64,000 nt of DNA. Source: Roseiarcus sp963748545 (GTDB taxonomy: Bacteria > Pseudomonadota > Alphaproteobacteria > Rhizobiales > Beijerinckiaceae). Numbering within the stretch: position 1 is the stretch's first letter; each line of letters opens with the position of its first letter. The notes beneath the pieces were generated by a model. That model saw only the letters and a program-made list of their open reading frames with translations. It had not been told where the DNA came from and did not search any database. The translations under genes were made by a program, and so were the position numbers. Positions 17,796 through 26,845 of this stretch are shown in pieces. Where the stretch lies: the NCBI GenBank assembly GCA_963748545.1, contig CAVVJO010000036.1:186001-250000 (forward strand), given 5' to 3'.

Positions 17796-18557
17796 TCAAT
17801 ACAGGCCGCCATCGACCAGCAGACATTGCTTGGTGATCATGGCGCTGTCGTCCGAGGCGAGGAACAGCGCGAGCCGCGCGACGTCCTCGGCGAGGAGCGT
17901 GCGGTTGAGGCACTGGCGCGCCCGGTAGCTCGCGACCGCCTCCTCGTTCATCCATAGCCGCCGCTGGCGCTCGGTGATCACGGCGCCGGGGGCGATAGCG
18001 TTGACCCGGATGTTGTCGGGCCCGAACTCGCGCGCGAGGCTCTTGGTCAGGCCGACGACGGCGGCCTTGGCGGTCGAGTAAACGGAAAGCCGGCTGACGC
18101 CGAGCATCCACGCGGTCGAGGAGAAGTTGACGATCGACCCGCCGCCGAGTTCGCGCATCGAGCGGCGTGCGATCTGGGCGGCGAAGAACTGGTGCTTGAG
18201 ATTGACCGCCATGGTCCGGTCCCAGTCCTCCTCTCCGACCTCGTCGGCGTCCTGGCGCTGGTCGTTGGCGGCGTTGTTGACCAGGACCGCGATCGGCCCC
18301 AGCCGCTGGCGCACCTCCTCCATCGCCGCCTCGAGGGCGTTGACGTCGCTCAAGTCGCATCGGACGAACAGCGGCGCCTGGCCGGAAGCCGCCAGCTTTG
18401 CAGCCAGCGCCTTCGACGCCTCGACCTCGATGTCGACGAAGGCCACGTTCGCCTTTTGCTGGGCGAAGGCCTCGACCATCGCCGCGCCGATCCCCGACCC
18501 GCCGCCGGTGATGAAGACGACTTTGTCGATGAGGGAGGGGTAGCGGGCGGAGGGCAT
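17796..18557 (-). CDS. SDR-family oxidoreductase
   Basis: A 253-residue classical short-chain dehydrogenase. Cofactor motif FITGGGSGIGAAM, NNAA in LVNNAANDQ, catalytic Ser in IVNFSSTAW, and the YxxxK pair in SVYSTAKAAVVG; AFVDIE with Asp after the second strand suggests NAD(H). The end, QCLLVDGGLY, is typical. The substrate is unknown; close matches of this pattern are often sugar or 3-oxoacyl reductases. The ATG at 18555-18557 removes a longer in-frame upstream stretch that looks non-coding. No operon partner. Confidence 0.92.
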   Translation of the reverse strand: MPSARYPSLIDKVVFITGGGSGIGAAMVEAFAQQKANVAFVDIEVEASKALAAKLAASGQAPLFVRCDLSDVNALEAAMEEVRQRLGPIAVLVNNAANDQRQDADEVGEEDWDRTMAVNLKHQFFAAQIARRSMRELGGGSIVNFSSTAWMLGVSRLSVYSTAKAAVVGLTKSLAREFGPDNIRVNAIAPGAVITERQRRLWMNEEAVASYRARQCLNRTLLAEDVARLALFLASDDSAMITKQCLLVDGGLY

Positions 18558-18672
18558 GGGCGGTCTCGCTGGCGAACGACCGGAGACTATCAGGAGCGCG
18601 ACGCCCAGGAAAAGAGAGACGGCCCTTTCTGCTCCGCTCACACCACGCGACCTAAACGCGCTTGCCCCGGCC

Positions 18673-18687
18673 TACCCCAATGGGGTA
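18673..18687. promoter_or_regulatory. Perfect palindrome, candidate operator of the toxin-antitoxin operon
   Basis: TACCCC-AAT-GGGGTA is a perfect six-base inverted repeat with a three-base centre, nine bases before the toxin ATG. Type II antitoxins with HTH domains autorepress by binding such palindromes at their own promoter. Position and symmetry make it the likely HigA-type operator. Confidence 0.65.
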
Positions 18688-18696
18688 GAACATGAC

Positions 18697-19062
18697 ATGA
18701 GCGTGTGGATGACCGTCGTCGAGACGCCGACATATTTCGCCGCAGCCGAAGCGCTTCTGACTGAAGAGGAACGAAAGCGGCTTGTCGACCGCATCGCGAG
18801 AGATCCTCGAGAAGGAGACTTAATCCCTGGGACCGGCGGCCTTAGAAAACTGCGCGTGGCGATGCGCGGAACGGGCAAGCGAGGCGGCGGCCGATTGATC
18901 ACGTACTTCTACGACGAGGACATGCCAGTTTTCCTGATCGCTCTGTATGCGAAATCGACGCAAACCGATTTGAGCCCAGAGCAACGCAAGGGCGCGATGG
19001 CGCTGACCGAAGTCCATACGCCGACAGTACGGGAGATAAGCCATGCAGCCAAAGGATTTTGA
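18697..19062 (+). CDS. higB: RelE/HigB-type toxin of a type II toxin-antitoxin system
   Basis: A 121-residue toxin resembling HigB2 (RelE-like, PF06296 type): DPREGDLIPGTGGLRKLRVA, then GTGKRGGGRLITYFYDED and LYAKSTQTDLSPEQRK. These match the conserved core of ribosome-dependent mRNA interferases, which cut translated mRNA. ATG 18697 is in frame and follows the palindromic operator. The next gene starts 20 bp inside this one, so toxin and antitoxin are co-translated with the toxin first, the higBA order. The pair is flanked by chromosomal housekeeping genes with no mobility genes nearby. Confidence 0.9.
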   Translation: MSVWMTVVETPTYFAAAEALLTEEERKRLVDRIARDPREGDLIPGTGGLRKLRVAMRGTGKRGGGRLITYFYDEDMPVFLIALYAKSTQTDLSPEQRKGAMALTEVHTPTVREISHAAKGF

Positions 19063-19378
19063 TGCGCTGATAGCCGGCCTTGGCGATGCGCTTGCGTTCG
19101 CCAAGGGCGAAGCTACAGACGTTCGCGTCCACCGGGTCCAGGTCGACCGCGGATTTATTGCCGAGGCGCGAATTAAAGCGGGGCTGACCCAAGAAGAGTT
19201 CGCAATCGCGACCGGCGCTTCCCTCGGCACCGTACGGAAGTGGGAGCGGGGCGAACGTTCGCCCTCTGGCGCGGCGCGGATGCTGGTTCGAATCATGGCG
19301 CGTGCGCCAAACCTCGTGCTTGAGGAGGCGGGGCTGCAGCGGCGCGTCGCCAATCGCCGGAAGAGAGCCGGGACCTGA
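19043..19378 (+). CDS. higA: HTH (XRE) antitoxin, HigA/NadS-like
   Basis: A 111-residue antitoxin and autorepressor. The C-terminal half has an XRE helix-turn-helix, RIKAGLTQEEFAIATGASLGT then VRKWERGERSPSGAARML. The N-terminal half (MQPKDFDALIAGLGDALAFA) is the toxin-binding or dimerisation part usual for NadS/HigA2 antitoxins. It overlaps the toxin gene by 20 bp, which couples their translation, and would bind the palindrome at 18673-18687. It is convergent with the hyf operon, ending 49 bp from hyfI. Confidence 0.92.
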   Translation: MQPKDFDALIAGLGDALAFAKGEATDVRVHRVQVDRGFIAEARIKAGLTQEEFAIATGASLGTVRKWERGERSPSGAARMLVRIMARAPNLVLEEAGLQRRVANRRKRAGT

Positions 19379-19427
19379 CCTTAGGGTAAATGGAACACGC
19401 GCGGCCGTGGCCAATCACCGATATACG

Positions 19428-19943
19428 CTACCGAGCCCCGCCCTTCATCAGCGCGATGAGCCCCTTGATCAGCGCGGCCGGGCTCGGCGGGCAGCCGGGG
19501 ATGACGAGGTCGACCCGGACGACGCTCGAAACGCCGTCCCCGACCGCGTAGCTGCCGGCGAACACCCCGCCGTCTGCGGCGCACGCGCCCGAAGCGATCA
19601 CCCATTTGGGGGTCGGCGTCGCGGCGTAGGTGCGGGCCAGGGCCTCGCGCATATTGAGGGTCACCGGCCCCGTCACCAGCAGGACGTCGGCGTGGCGCGG
19701 GGAGGCGACGAAGCGGAAGCCGAACCGCTCGATGTCGTAGAAGGCGTTGTTGAGGGCGTGAACTTCCAGTTCGCAGCCGTTGCACGAGCCCGCGTCGACG
19801 TGCCGGATTGCGAGACTGCGCCCGAGCAACCGCTCCGAGGCGTCGCGCGCAGAGGCTGCAAGCGCCTCGAGCTCGGGATCGTCGGCGCCGGGGCCAGGTT
19901 CGGTCAGCGGAGGCCGCAGGCCCTGCAGCAAGGTGTAGCGCAT
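19428..19943 (-). CDS. hyfI: Ehr-type membrane complex, small Fe-S subunit (HyfI/NuoB-like)
   Basis: A 171-residue homologue of the group 4 hydrogenase small subunit and complex I NuoB. All four ligands of the proximal [4Fe-4S] cluster are present: GSCNGCELEVHAL (two Cys), ASGACAADGG and VIPGCPPSPAALI. It is the last gene of the six-gene operon read from 26735 down. In related enzymes it passes electrons to or from the large-subunit active site; here that site is altered (see 20000-21460), so its electron partner is unknown. No 2x[4Fe-4S] ferredoxin-like subunit (HyfH/NuoI) is encoded nearby. Confidence 0.9.
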   Translation of the reverse strand: MRYTLLQGLRPPLTEPGPGADDPELEALAASARDASERLLGRSLAIRHVDAGSCNGCELEVHALNNAFYDIERFGFRFVASPRHADVLLVTGPVTLNMREALARTYAATPTPKWVIASGACAADGGVFAGSYAVGDGVSSVVRVDLVIPGCPPSPAALIKGLIALMKGGAR

Positions 19944-19999
19944 TGTTTATCCCTTGAAGCCGCGGGACGATCGCGGCGTCCGTTTTTTCGCATCTCGCT

Positions 20000-21460
20000 T
20001 TAGAGATCGCACCCGGAATAGGAGCCGTTGAACGATTTGTTGCACAGGGGGAAATCGGCGACGATGTTGCCCTCGATCGCGGCCTCGAGCAGCGGCCAGT
20101 GCAGCCACGAGGCGTCGCGCAGGTGGCAGCGGGCGACGGCTCCGTCGTCGGCGAGCCGAACGGCGGCGAAGACCTCGCCGCGAAAAGCCTCGACCAACGC
20201 ATAGCCCTCGCGCGGGCCGCCCGCGGCCGGCAGCGCGGCCAGGATCGGCCCCTCGGGCAGGCGTTTCAGCATCGCCTCGATCAGATCGAGGCTCTCGCCG
20301 ACCTCAAGGATCCGAACCCAGATCCGGGCGTTGACGTCGCCGGCGTGGCGAGTTGGGACCTTGAACGTCAGCGCGTCGTAGGGCGGATAGGGATGATCGC
20401 GCCGCGCGTCGAAGTCGCGCCCCGAGGCGCGCCCGACCACGCCGCCTGCGCCGAACTGGCGCGCGAGATCGGGGTGCAGCACGCCGGTCCCGACCGTGCG
20501 GTCCTGCAACGAGGCGGTGTTGTCGTAGAGCGTCACGAGCTTCGGGAACGTCGCGCGCGCCTCCGCGATCAGCGCCTGGATCGCCGCGACGCCTTCGGGC
20601 GCGCAATCGACGGCGACGCCGCCCGGAACGACCGCGTCCATCATCAGGCGATGGCCGAATGCGGTTCTCGACGCGCGAAGGATCCGTTCCCTGAGAATCC
20701 CGCAGTGGGCGAGCATCAGGGCGAAGGCGGCGTCGTTGCAGATCGCGCCGATGTCGCCGAAATGGTTGGCGAGCCGTTCGAGTTCGGCCATGACGCCGCG
20801 AAGCGTATGCGCGCGCGGCGGCGCCTCGCCGCCGAGGGCGGCCTCGGCGGCGCGGGCGAAGGCGATCGCGTAGGCGACGGTCAAGTCGCCGCTGACCCGA
20901 CCGGCCAGCGTCGCTGCGCGCGAAAGGCTTGCGCCGCGCATGAGGGCGTCGACGCCCTTGTGGGTGTAGCCCAGCCGCTCTTCGAGCCGGACCACGGCTT
21001 CGCCGCCGGCGTGAAAGCGGAAATGACCCGGCTCGATGATGCCGGCGTGGACGGGACCAACCGGAATCTGGTGCAACCCCGGCCCCCTGGCCTCGAGGAA
21101 GGCGTAGGCGTCGGCGGCGCCGTCGTGTGGCTCGCCCCGCCCAAGCGGATGACGTACGGGCCAGCGGCCGTGATCGAGCCAGCGGCGACCGTCCGGCGCG
21201 CCGAGCGCCAAGAAGCCGTAGAGATCGCAGGCGGCGCGCTCGAGCCTTGAGGCCGGCGGATGCAGCGCCGCGAGCGAGGGGAACGCGCCGCGGTCGCAAG
21301 GCATGTCGACGACGGCGAGCGCGCCGTCGGCCTCGCGCAGGGCGAGGCGCATGCGGCCGTCGTCGCCCCAGAGGCTGACGAGCGTCGCCTCGCCCTCGGC
21401 CAGGCGGCGTCCCGCCTCGAACCATTCGGTCTCGCCGAAGAGGAGGCGCGGGGGGATCAT
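20000..21460 (-). CDS. hyfG: Ehr-type large subunit (HyfG/NuoCD-like) without [NiFe] ligands
   Basis: A 486-residue protein with an N-terminal 30-kDa (NuoC-like) region to about residue 120 and a 49-kDa (NuoD/HycE-like) region after it. In [NiFe] hydrogenases the latter has CxxC near its start and DPCxxC at its end. Here the first is LAGRVSGDLTVAYAIAF with no Cys, and the C-terminus is FPLCNKSFNGSYSGCDL, without a CxxC. The metal site therefore cannot be standard, which places it in the energy-converting hydrogenase-related (Ehr) group rather than among hydrogenases. ATG 21458-21460 was chosen (MIPPRLLFGETEW); ATG 21477-21479 is an alternative. It is separated from hyfF by 182 bp. Confidence 0.88.
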   Translation of the reverse strand: MIPPRLLFGETEWFEAGRRLAEGEATLVSLWGDDGRMRLALREADGALAVVDMPCDRGAFPSLAALHPPASRLERAACDLYGFLALGAPDGRRWLDHGRWPVRHPLGRGEPHDGAADAYAFLEARGPGLHQIPVGPVHAGIIEPGHFRFHAGGEAVVRLEERLGYTHKGVDALMRGASLSRAATLAGRVSGDLTVAYAIAFARAAEAALGGEAPPRAHTLRGVMAELERLANHFGDIGAICNDAAFALMLAHCGILRERILRASRTAFGHRLMMDAVVPGGVAVDCAPEGVAAIQALIAEARATFPKLVTLYDNTASLQDRTVGTGVLHPDLARQFGAGGVVGRASGRDFDARRDHPYPPYDALTFKVPTRHAGDVNARIWVRILEVGESLDLIEAMLKRLPEGPILAALPAAGGPREGYALVEAFRGEVFAAVRLADDGAVARCHLRDASWLHWPLLEAAIEGNIVADFPLCNKSFNGSYSGCDL

Positions 21461-21642
21461 GGGCGCTCTCCGGAGCATGCCGCGACAGGCTCTTGCCACC
21501 GTCCTGCGGAAAGTCCTCTTGCGCCGTTTCGCGACCCCCGCCCATGAACGCGGGCGAGGAGGACCGTGCGAAGCATGGTGGAAGGGGCGACCGGCGGCTG
21601 ACTTCGGCTGGGCTTGCGACTTCGTCGTTCCATCGCTCTCCC

Positions 21643-23088
21643 CTACCGCAAAAGCTGGGCGACGTGCTGGAACCACGCCACCAGCGGAGGCGGGAGCCAG
21701 ACGCCGGCGGCCAGCACCAGCGCGAAATGGGCGAAGATCGGCAGCGAGGACGCTTTCGTTGGCGCGGTCGGGCCGGCCGGCGCGCCAAAGGCCATGCCCT
21801 GCATCCTGAGCACGAGCGCGCCGAGCGCGAGCAGGACGCCGAACGCGAGCACGAGCGCGAGCCACGGGGCGCGCGAGAAGGTCGAGCTCACGATCAGGAA
21901 CTCGCTCATGAACACGCCCATAGGCGGCAGCCCGACGATCGCGAACACGCCGAACACCAGCGACCAGCCGAGCAGGGGGTGCGTGACCGTCAGGCCGCGG
22001 ATCTCGGCGATCTGCTGGGTCCCCTTGACCTGAGCGATCTGGCCGACGGTGTAGAAGATGGCCGACTTGGTCAGGCTGTGCATCGCCATGTGCAGGAGCG
22101 CCGCGAAATTGGCGAGCGGGCCGCCGATGCCGAAGGCGAACACGATGATCCCCATGTGCTCGATCGACGAATAGGCGAACATCCGCTTCACGTCGCGGCG
22201 GCGGTAGAGCATGAACGCTGCGAACACCACCGAGATCAGGCCGAGCGTCGCCATCAGCGGGCCGGGCGCGAGCGCGTGGGCGTTGGCGTCGAGCAGCAGC
22301 TTGAAGCGCAGCACCGCATAGAGCGCGACGTTGAGCAGGAGGCCGGACAGGACCGCGGAGATCGGCGTCGGCCCTTCGGCATGCGCGTCGGGCAGCCAGG
22401 CGTGCAACGGCGCAAGGCCGACCTTGGTGCCGTAGCCGAGCAGCAGAAAGACGAAGGCGAGGTCGAGCAGGGTCGGCTCGAATTGCGGCGCGTGGTCGAT
22501 CAGGTTGGTCCACAGCATGGCCGGAACGCCTTCCCCGACCACGGGTTGCGCCGCCATGTAGATCAGGATGGTCCCAAACAGCGCCAGCGCGATGCCGACG
22601 CTGCCGAGGATGAAATATTTCCACGCCGCCTCGATCGCCGCCTGGGTGCGGTAGATGCCCACCATCAGCACCGTCGTCAGCGTCGCCATCTCGATCGCCA
22701 CCCACATCAGACCGATATTGTTGGCGATCAGCGCGAGATTCATCGAGAAAAGCAGGAACTGATACATCGCGTGATAGAAGCGCAGATGCGTCGCGGTCAG
22801 CCGGCCGGTCTCGATCTCGTGGGCGATGTAGGTGGCGCTGAACACGCTGGCGGTGAAGCCGACGAAGGTGTTGAGCACGATGAACACGACGTTGAGGTCG
22901 TCGATCAGGATGTAGGCGTTCGGGGGCGGCGCCGAGACGAACAGGGACGCCGAGGCGACGAACGCGGCGAACGCGGCCGCCATGTTGAGCGCGGCGGACA
23001 GGCGATAGGACGGAAGGACGGCCAGGACCGCCGCCGTGATCAGCGGCGCCGCAAGCAGGACGACGGTCGCGTTCGGCGCGAAGCTCAT
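21643..23088 (-). CDS. hyfF: Ehr-type membrane subunit HyfF (antiporter-like)
   Basis: A 481-residue integral membrane protein with about 13-14 transmembrane helices, homologous to NuoL/M/N and Mrp antiporter subunits. Conserved ion-path features are visible: Glu in LMWVAIEMATLTTVLM, Lys in LGYGTKVGLAPLHAWLPDAH, and MFAYSSIEHMGIIVFAFG. It should move H+ or Na+ when driven by the hydrophilic arm. The start overlaps the hyfE stop by 4 bp (23085-23088), so the genes are co-translated. Confidence 0.93.
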   Translation of the reverse strand: MSFAPNATVVLLAAPLITAAVLAVLPSYRLSAALNMAAAFAAFVASASLFVSAPPPNAYILIDDLNVVFIVLNTFVGFTASVFSATYIAHEIETGRLTATHLRFYHAMYQFLLFSMNLALIANNIGLMWVAIEMATLTTVLMVGIYRTQAAIEAAWKYFILGSVGIALALFGTILIYMAAQPVVGEGVPAMLWTNLIDHAPQFEPTLLDLAFVFLLLGYGTKVGLAPLHAWLPDAHAEGPTPISAVLSGLLLNVALYAVLRFKLLLDANAHALAPGPLMATLGLISVVFAAFMLYRRRDVKRMFAYSSIEHMGIIVFAFGIGGPLANFAALLHMAMHSLTKSAIFYTVGQIAQVKGTQQIAEIRGLTVTHPLLGWSLVFGVFAIVGLPPMGVFMSEFLIVSSTFSRAPWLALVLAFGVLLALGALVLRMQGMAFGAPAGPTAPTKASSLPIFAHFALVLAAGVWLPPPLVAWFQHVAQLLR

Positions 23089-23744
23089 CGGCTGTCCCGG
23101 AAGTTGTCGAGCGCCTCGGCGTCGATCGATTCGAACCGCTCGCTGATGCGGAACAGGAACACGCCGATCACCACCAGCGCGACCAGCACCGAAAAGGCGA
23201 CCGCAACCTCGACTACGAGCGGCATGCCCTTGGCGCCGGCGCCGGCGAGGATCAGCCCGTTCTCGACCGACATGAAGCCGACCACCATCGACACGGCGTT
23301 GTGCCGCACGACCATCATCAGGAGGCCGAGCAGGACGACCGACAGCGCGAAGGCGAGGTCCTCGCGGGCCAGCACGTCGGCGTCGCTGGCGATCCGCAGC
23401 ATCACGACCTCGGAGAGCGCGACCAGCGCGAGGCCGGCGAGCATGGTCGGGCCGACGCCGACCACGTTCTCGACGTCGCGGTCGATGCCGAGCTGGATGA
23501 TGATGCGGTGGAGCGCGATCGGGATGATGATCGCCTTGAAGGCGAAGGCGATGACGGCGGTGACGTAGAGATGGTTTGCGTCCTGCACGTAGGCCTGCCA
23601 GGCGACCGAAAGCGACAGCACGACCGCCTGGAGGGCGAAAGTGTTGAGGAGCGCGTAAAGGCGGTTCTGATAAAGCAGCAGGAAGCTCACCAGCACGAGC
23701 CCGCCGGCCAGCAGATGCGAGACGTCGAAAGCGAGGCCTCTCAT
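23085..23744 (-). CDS. hyfE: Ehr-type membrane subunit HyfE
   Basis: A 219-residue protein with about six transmembrane segments, corresponding to HyfE of hydrogenase-4, whose C-terminal part resembles NuoK/MrpC. Visible elements: LVSFLLLYQNRLYALLNTFA near the start, VVRHNAVSMVVGFMSVENG with the membrane Glu that matches the NuoK proton-path Glu, and LVALVVIGVFLFRISERF at the end. It sits between hyfC (27 bp upstream) and hyfF (4-bp overlap). Confidence 0.9.
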   Translation of the reverse strand: MRGLAFDVSHLLAGGLVLVSFLLLYQNRLYALLNTFALQAVVLSLSVAWQAYVQDANHLYVTAVIAFAFKAIIIPIALHRIIIQLGIDRDVENVVGVGPTMLAGLALVALSEVVMLRIASDADVLAREDLAFALSVVLLGLLMMVVRHNAVSMVVGFMSVENGLILAGAGAKGMPLVVEVAVAFSVLVALVVIGVFLFRISERFESIDAEALDNFRDSR

Positions 23745-23771
23745 TCCAACCTTCTCATGTTCGAGTCCTCG

Positions 23772-24731
23772 TCATTTCAGGCTCTTCGACACGAACAGCA
23801 GGAGCGCGCCGAGGAAGCCGAGCATCAGCGCCGCGCCGACGAAGTCCGGCACGCGAAAGACGCGCATCTTGGCGATGCTGGTCTCGAATGCGCCGAGCGC
23901 GACGCCGGCGATGAGCAGCTTCACGACATAGACGATCGCGCCGAGGACGCGGTCCGCGACGCTCGCGTCGGCGATCGCCGCGCCCCAGGGAACGAACACG
24001 CAGATGATGAGCGACACGTAAAGCGCGAGCTTCATCATCGCGGCGAGCTCGATCACCGCGAGATGGCGGCCGGAATATTCCAGGATCATCGCCTCGTGCA
24101 CCATGGTGAGCTCGAGATGGGTCGACGGGTTGTCGACGGGAATGCGGCCGTTCTCGGCGAGCGCGACGATGATCAAGGCGAACAGCGACATGCCCAGCGT
24201 GACGCGAAGGCCCTGGGCGCCCGAAGCCATGTAGGCGGCCACCGTCGACAATTGGGTCGAGCCGGCGATCAGCGCGAGCGAGAATACGATAACGATCATC
24301 GCCGGTTCGGCCAGCGCGCCGAACAGCGACTCGCGGCTCGATCCCAGGCCGCCAAAACTCGTGCCGACGTCCAGCCCGGCGAGCGAGAGGAAGAAGCGGC
24401 CGGCCCCAAGCAGCGCGATGATGGCGATGAGATCGGCCGACCAGGAGAACAGGAGCCCCGTCGCGAAGGTCGGGATCAGCGCGACGGCGACCCAGGTCGT
24501 GGCGAAGACGATGTAGGGCGTGACGCGGAACAGCCACGAGGCGCTGTCGGCGACGATCGCCTCTTTGCGGGCGAGCCGGACGAGGTCGCGATAGGGCTGG
24601 AGGAGCGGGGGGCCGCGCCGCCGGGTGAGGCGCGCCTTGGTCGCGCGCACCACGCCCGTCAGCAGCGGCGCGATCATGATGACCAGCGACACCTGCAGCA
24701 GCTGGAAGACGAGATCGACGATCAAGGCCAT
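23772..24731 (-). CDS. hyfC: Ehr-type membrane subunit HyfC (NuoH-like)
   Basis: A 319-residue membrane protein of the NuoH/HyfC/HycD family, which links the quinone/Fe-S arm to the ion pumps. Evidence: about eight transmembrane helices, RRGPPLLQPYRDLVRLARKE on the first cytoplasmic loop, GRIPVDNPSTHLELTMVHEA (the family's acidic loop) and MVHEAMILEYSGRHLA. It starts at ATG 24729-24731, overlapping the corrected end of hyfB by 10 bp. In the raw sequence it appears fused to the front of hyfB, but only because of the frameshift in hyfB. Confidence 0.92.
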   Translation of the reverse strand: MALIVDLVFQLLQVSLVIMIAPLLTGVVRATKARLTRRRGPPLLQPYRDLVRLARKEAIVADSASWLFRVTPYIVFATTWVAVALIPTFATGLLFSWSADLIAIIALLGAGRFFLSLAGLDVGTSFGGLGSSRESLFGALAEPAMIVIVFSLALIAGSTQLSTVAAYMASGAQGLRVTLGMSLFALIIVALAENGRIPVDNPSTHLELTMVHEAMILEYSGRHLAVIELAAMMKLALYVSLIICVFVPWGAAIADASVADRVLGAIVYVVKLLIAGVALGAFETSIAKMRVFRVPDFVGAALMLGFLGALLLFVSKSLK

Positions 24732-26735
24732 GACGCGAGCACGACCAGAAGCACGACCAGGGCGCCGAACACGACGCTCAGGTACTGGCGGATGGTGAGA
24801 AACTGAAGGCGATTGAGCTGTACGGCGGTCCGCTCGACGACAAGGATCAGCGGGACGTAAAGGAAACTCCAGATCCGGTCGCTGAGCTTGAGGGTGAGCT
24901 GCGCCGCCCGCGTGTCGCCCGGCGACGGCATGTCGACCCGTTCCTCCACCACGAAGGCGAGCCGGCCAAACACCCGGCGGATCGGCTGGCTGAAGCTCTC
25001 GCCGGTGTACTGGGACGAAGGCGCGGCGTCGGGAAAGCCGCAGTCCCAGGCCGGCGCGCGCCGGAGCGCGCCCGAGGCGAAGCGGTGGATGACGGTCGAG
25101 GCCGTGGTCGCCGACATCAGGATGAAGAGGCCGACCAGGAGTCCGTTGTAGGAGCTGCGGCTCGCCGCGATCGGGGCGATCGACAGCCACGACATGGTGG
25201 ACTGGCTCGACATGTGCGCGCCGACGGCCAACTGGGTCGCCGGCGCCAAAGCGTCGATCGCCTGGCCGGGAAAGAGGCCCGCCAACAGGCAGAGCGCGGC
25301 GAGCGCCGCCATCGCCGCCAGCGACATGCGATCGACTTCCTTGGCCCGCTCGGCGGCCTCGCTGCGCGGCCGCCCCAGAAAAGGGATGCCGAAAGCGCGG
25401 ACGAAACAGGCGGCCGCCATCGCCGCCGTCAGCGCCACGCTCGCCCCGACTGCGGGCGCGAGGATTTTCAACGCCCATTGCGGGAAGCTTGGGCTGAGCA
25501 GCACCGCCTGCAGGATCATCCATTCCGAGACGAAGCCGTTGAGCGGCGGCAGGGCCGAGATTGCGGCGGCGCCGACGAGCATGAACAGTCCGGTCGTCGG
25601 CATTCGGTTGAGGAGACCGCCGAGCCGGTTGATGCGCCGCTCGCCGGTGGCGGTCAGGACCGCGCCGGCGCCGAAGAACAGAAGGCTCTTGAACAGCGCG
25701 TGGTTGAAGGCGTGCAGCAGCGCCGCGGTCATCGCGAGCGCGGCTGCGGCGTCGAAGCCGCTGGCGTGGAAGGCGTAGGCGAGACCGAGGCCAACGAAGA
25801 TGAGGCCGATGTTCTCGATCGTGCTGTAGGCCAGGATGCGCTTCAGGTCGTTGTCCATCAACGCCTGCAGGACTCCGAGGAACCCGCTCGCCGCGCCGAC
25901 GATCAGCACGGGGATGCTCGAGCCGCCAGTCCGGCGCCCCGGCGAGATCGAAGGCGACGCGGATAAAGGCGTAGACGGCGACCTTGGTCATCGCACCGCT
26001 CATCAGCGCCGACACATGGCTCGGCGCGGCCGGATGGGCGAGCGGCAGCCAGACGTGCAAGGGCGCGAGCCCGGCCTTGGAGCCGGCGCCGATCAGCGCC
26101 GCGACGAAAGCCAGGATTGCGAGGCCCGCGGCCGGCGGGGCGGCGCGGATCGCCGCGAAGGCGTAATGCCCGTCCGGGCCGGCGAGAAGCGCGAAGGCGA
26201 CGAGCAGCGCGAGCGTGCCGAAACTGGCCATCACCAGGTAGACATAGCCCGCGCGCGCATTCTGGTCCTCGCGGTGGTGCGCCATCACCAGCGCCCAGGA
26301 GGCGAGCGACATGAACTCCCACGACAGCAGGAAGGCATAGGCGTCGGCGGCGATCAGGACGAGGTTCATGCCCGCAAGGAAGGCGGGGAAGAACGGCAGC
26401 ACGCGCTCCGGATCGTGTTCGTGACGGCCATAGCCGAGCGCATAGAGGCTCGCTGCGGCGGCGGCGAGGTTCACGACGACGAGAAAGAACGCCGAGAGCG
26501 CATCGACATGGAAACGCGCGCCGACCCAGGGGAGGCCCAGCGGCAGAACGATCGGCTCGCTCTGGCCGCCGAACGCGAGCGCGCCGATCGCGACGACAAG
26601 CAGAAACGCGGACACGGCGAGCGTCCCGCCGTAGACGACGGGCCGCCCCAGGGGTCGAGCGGCGCTGAACCCGCCTGCGACCGCAAGAGCGAGGAGCGCG
26701 GCGTCGCCGAGGAGACAGAGCGCCTCGGCGCTCAT
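24722..26735 (-). CDS. hyfB: Ehr-type membrane subunit HyfB (antiporter-like), one frameshift
   Basis: First gene of the operon, about 671 residues after correction, with some 16 transmembrane helices, homologous to HyfB/HycC and NuoL. N-terminal part: YAFLLSWEFMSLASWALVM with the conserved Glu and GAGSKAGLAPLHVWLPLAHP with Lys. C-terminal part: LMDNDLKRILAYSTIENIG and LLHAFNHALFKSLLFFGAGA. The two parts are in different frames; removing one base of TCGA at 25918-25921 joins APDWRL to SIPVLIVGAASG, as the family requires. Probably a sequencing error. The 110 bp before the start hold the operon promoter and no gene. Confidence 0.9.
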
Positions 26736-26845
26736 CTCCTTCCGCCGTTACGCCGCAAGATCGAAGTCCTGCTCACCGCCCCCACCAAAACCTACGCGAA
26801 TCGCTCGTTATTCTCCCGAAAACAGTAGCAGAAATACGGAAGGCG

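Noticed and set aside
21493..23568. 691-residue open frame opposite hyfF and hyfE
   Set aside because: Extremely His/Arg/Glu/Asp-rich translation is the reverse reading of membrane-helix codons; the hyf genes on the other strand are certain.
23772..26735. 987-residue single protein joining HyfB and HyfC
   Set aside because: The middle third is nonsense sequence; it arises because the hyfB frameshift places the hyfB start in the same frame as hyfC. Two genes are annotated.
19428..26735. Functional formate hydrogenlyase or [NiFe] hydrogenase
   Set aside because: The large subunit lacks the nickel-iron cysteine motifs, and no formate dehydrogenase or hyp maturation genes are present.
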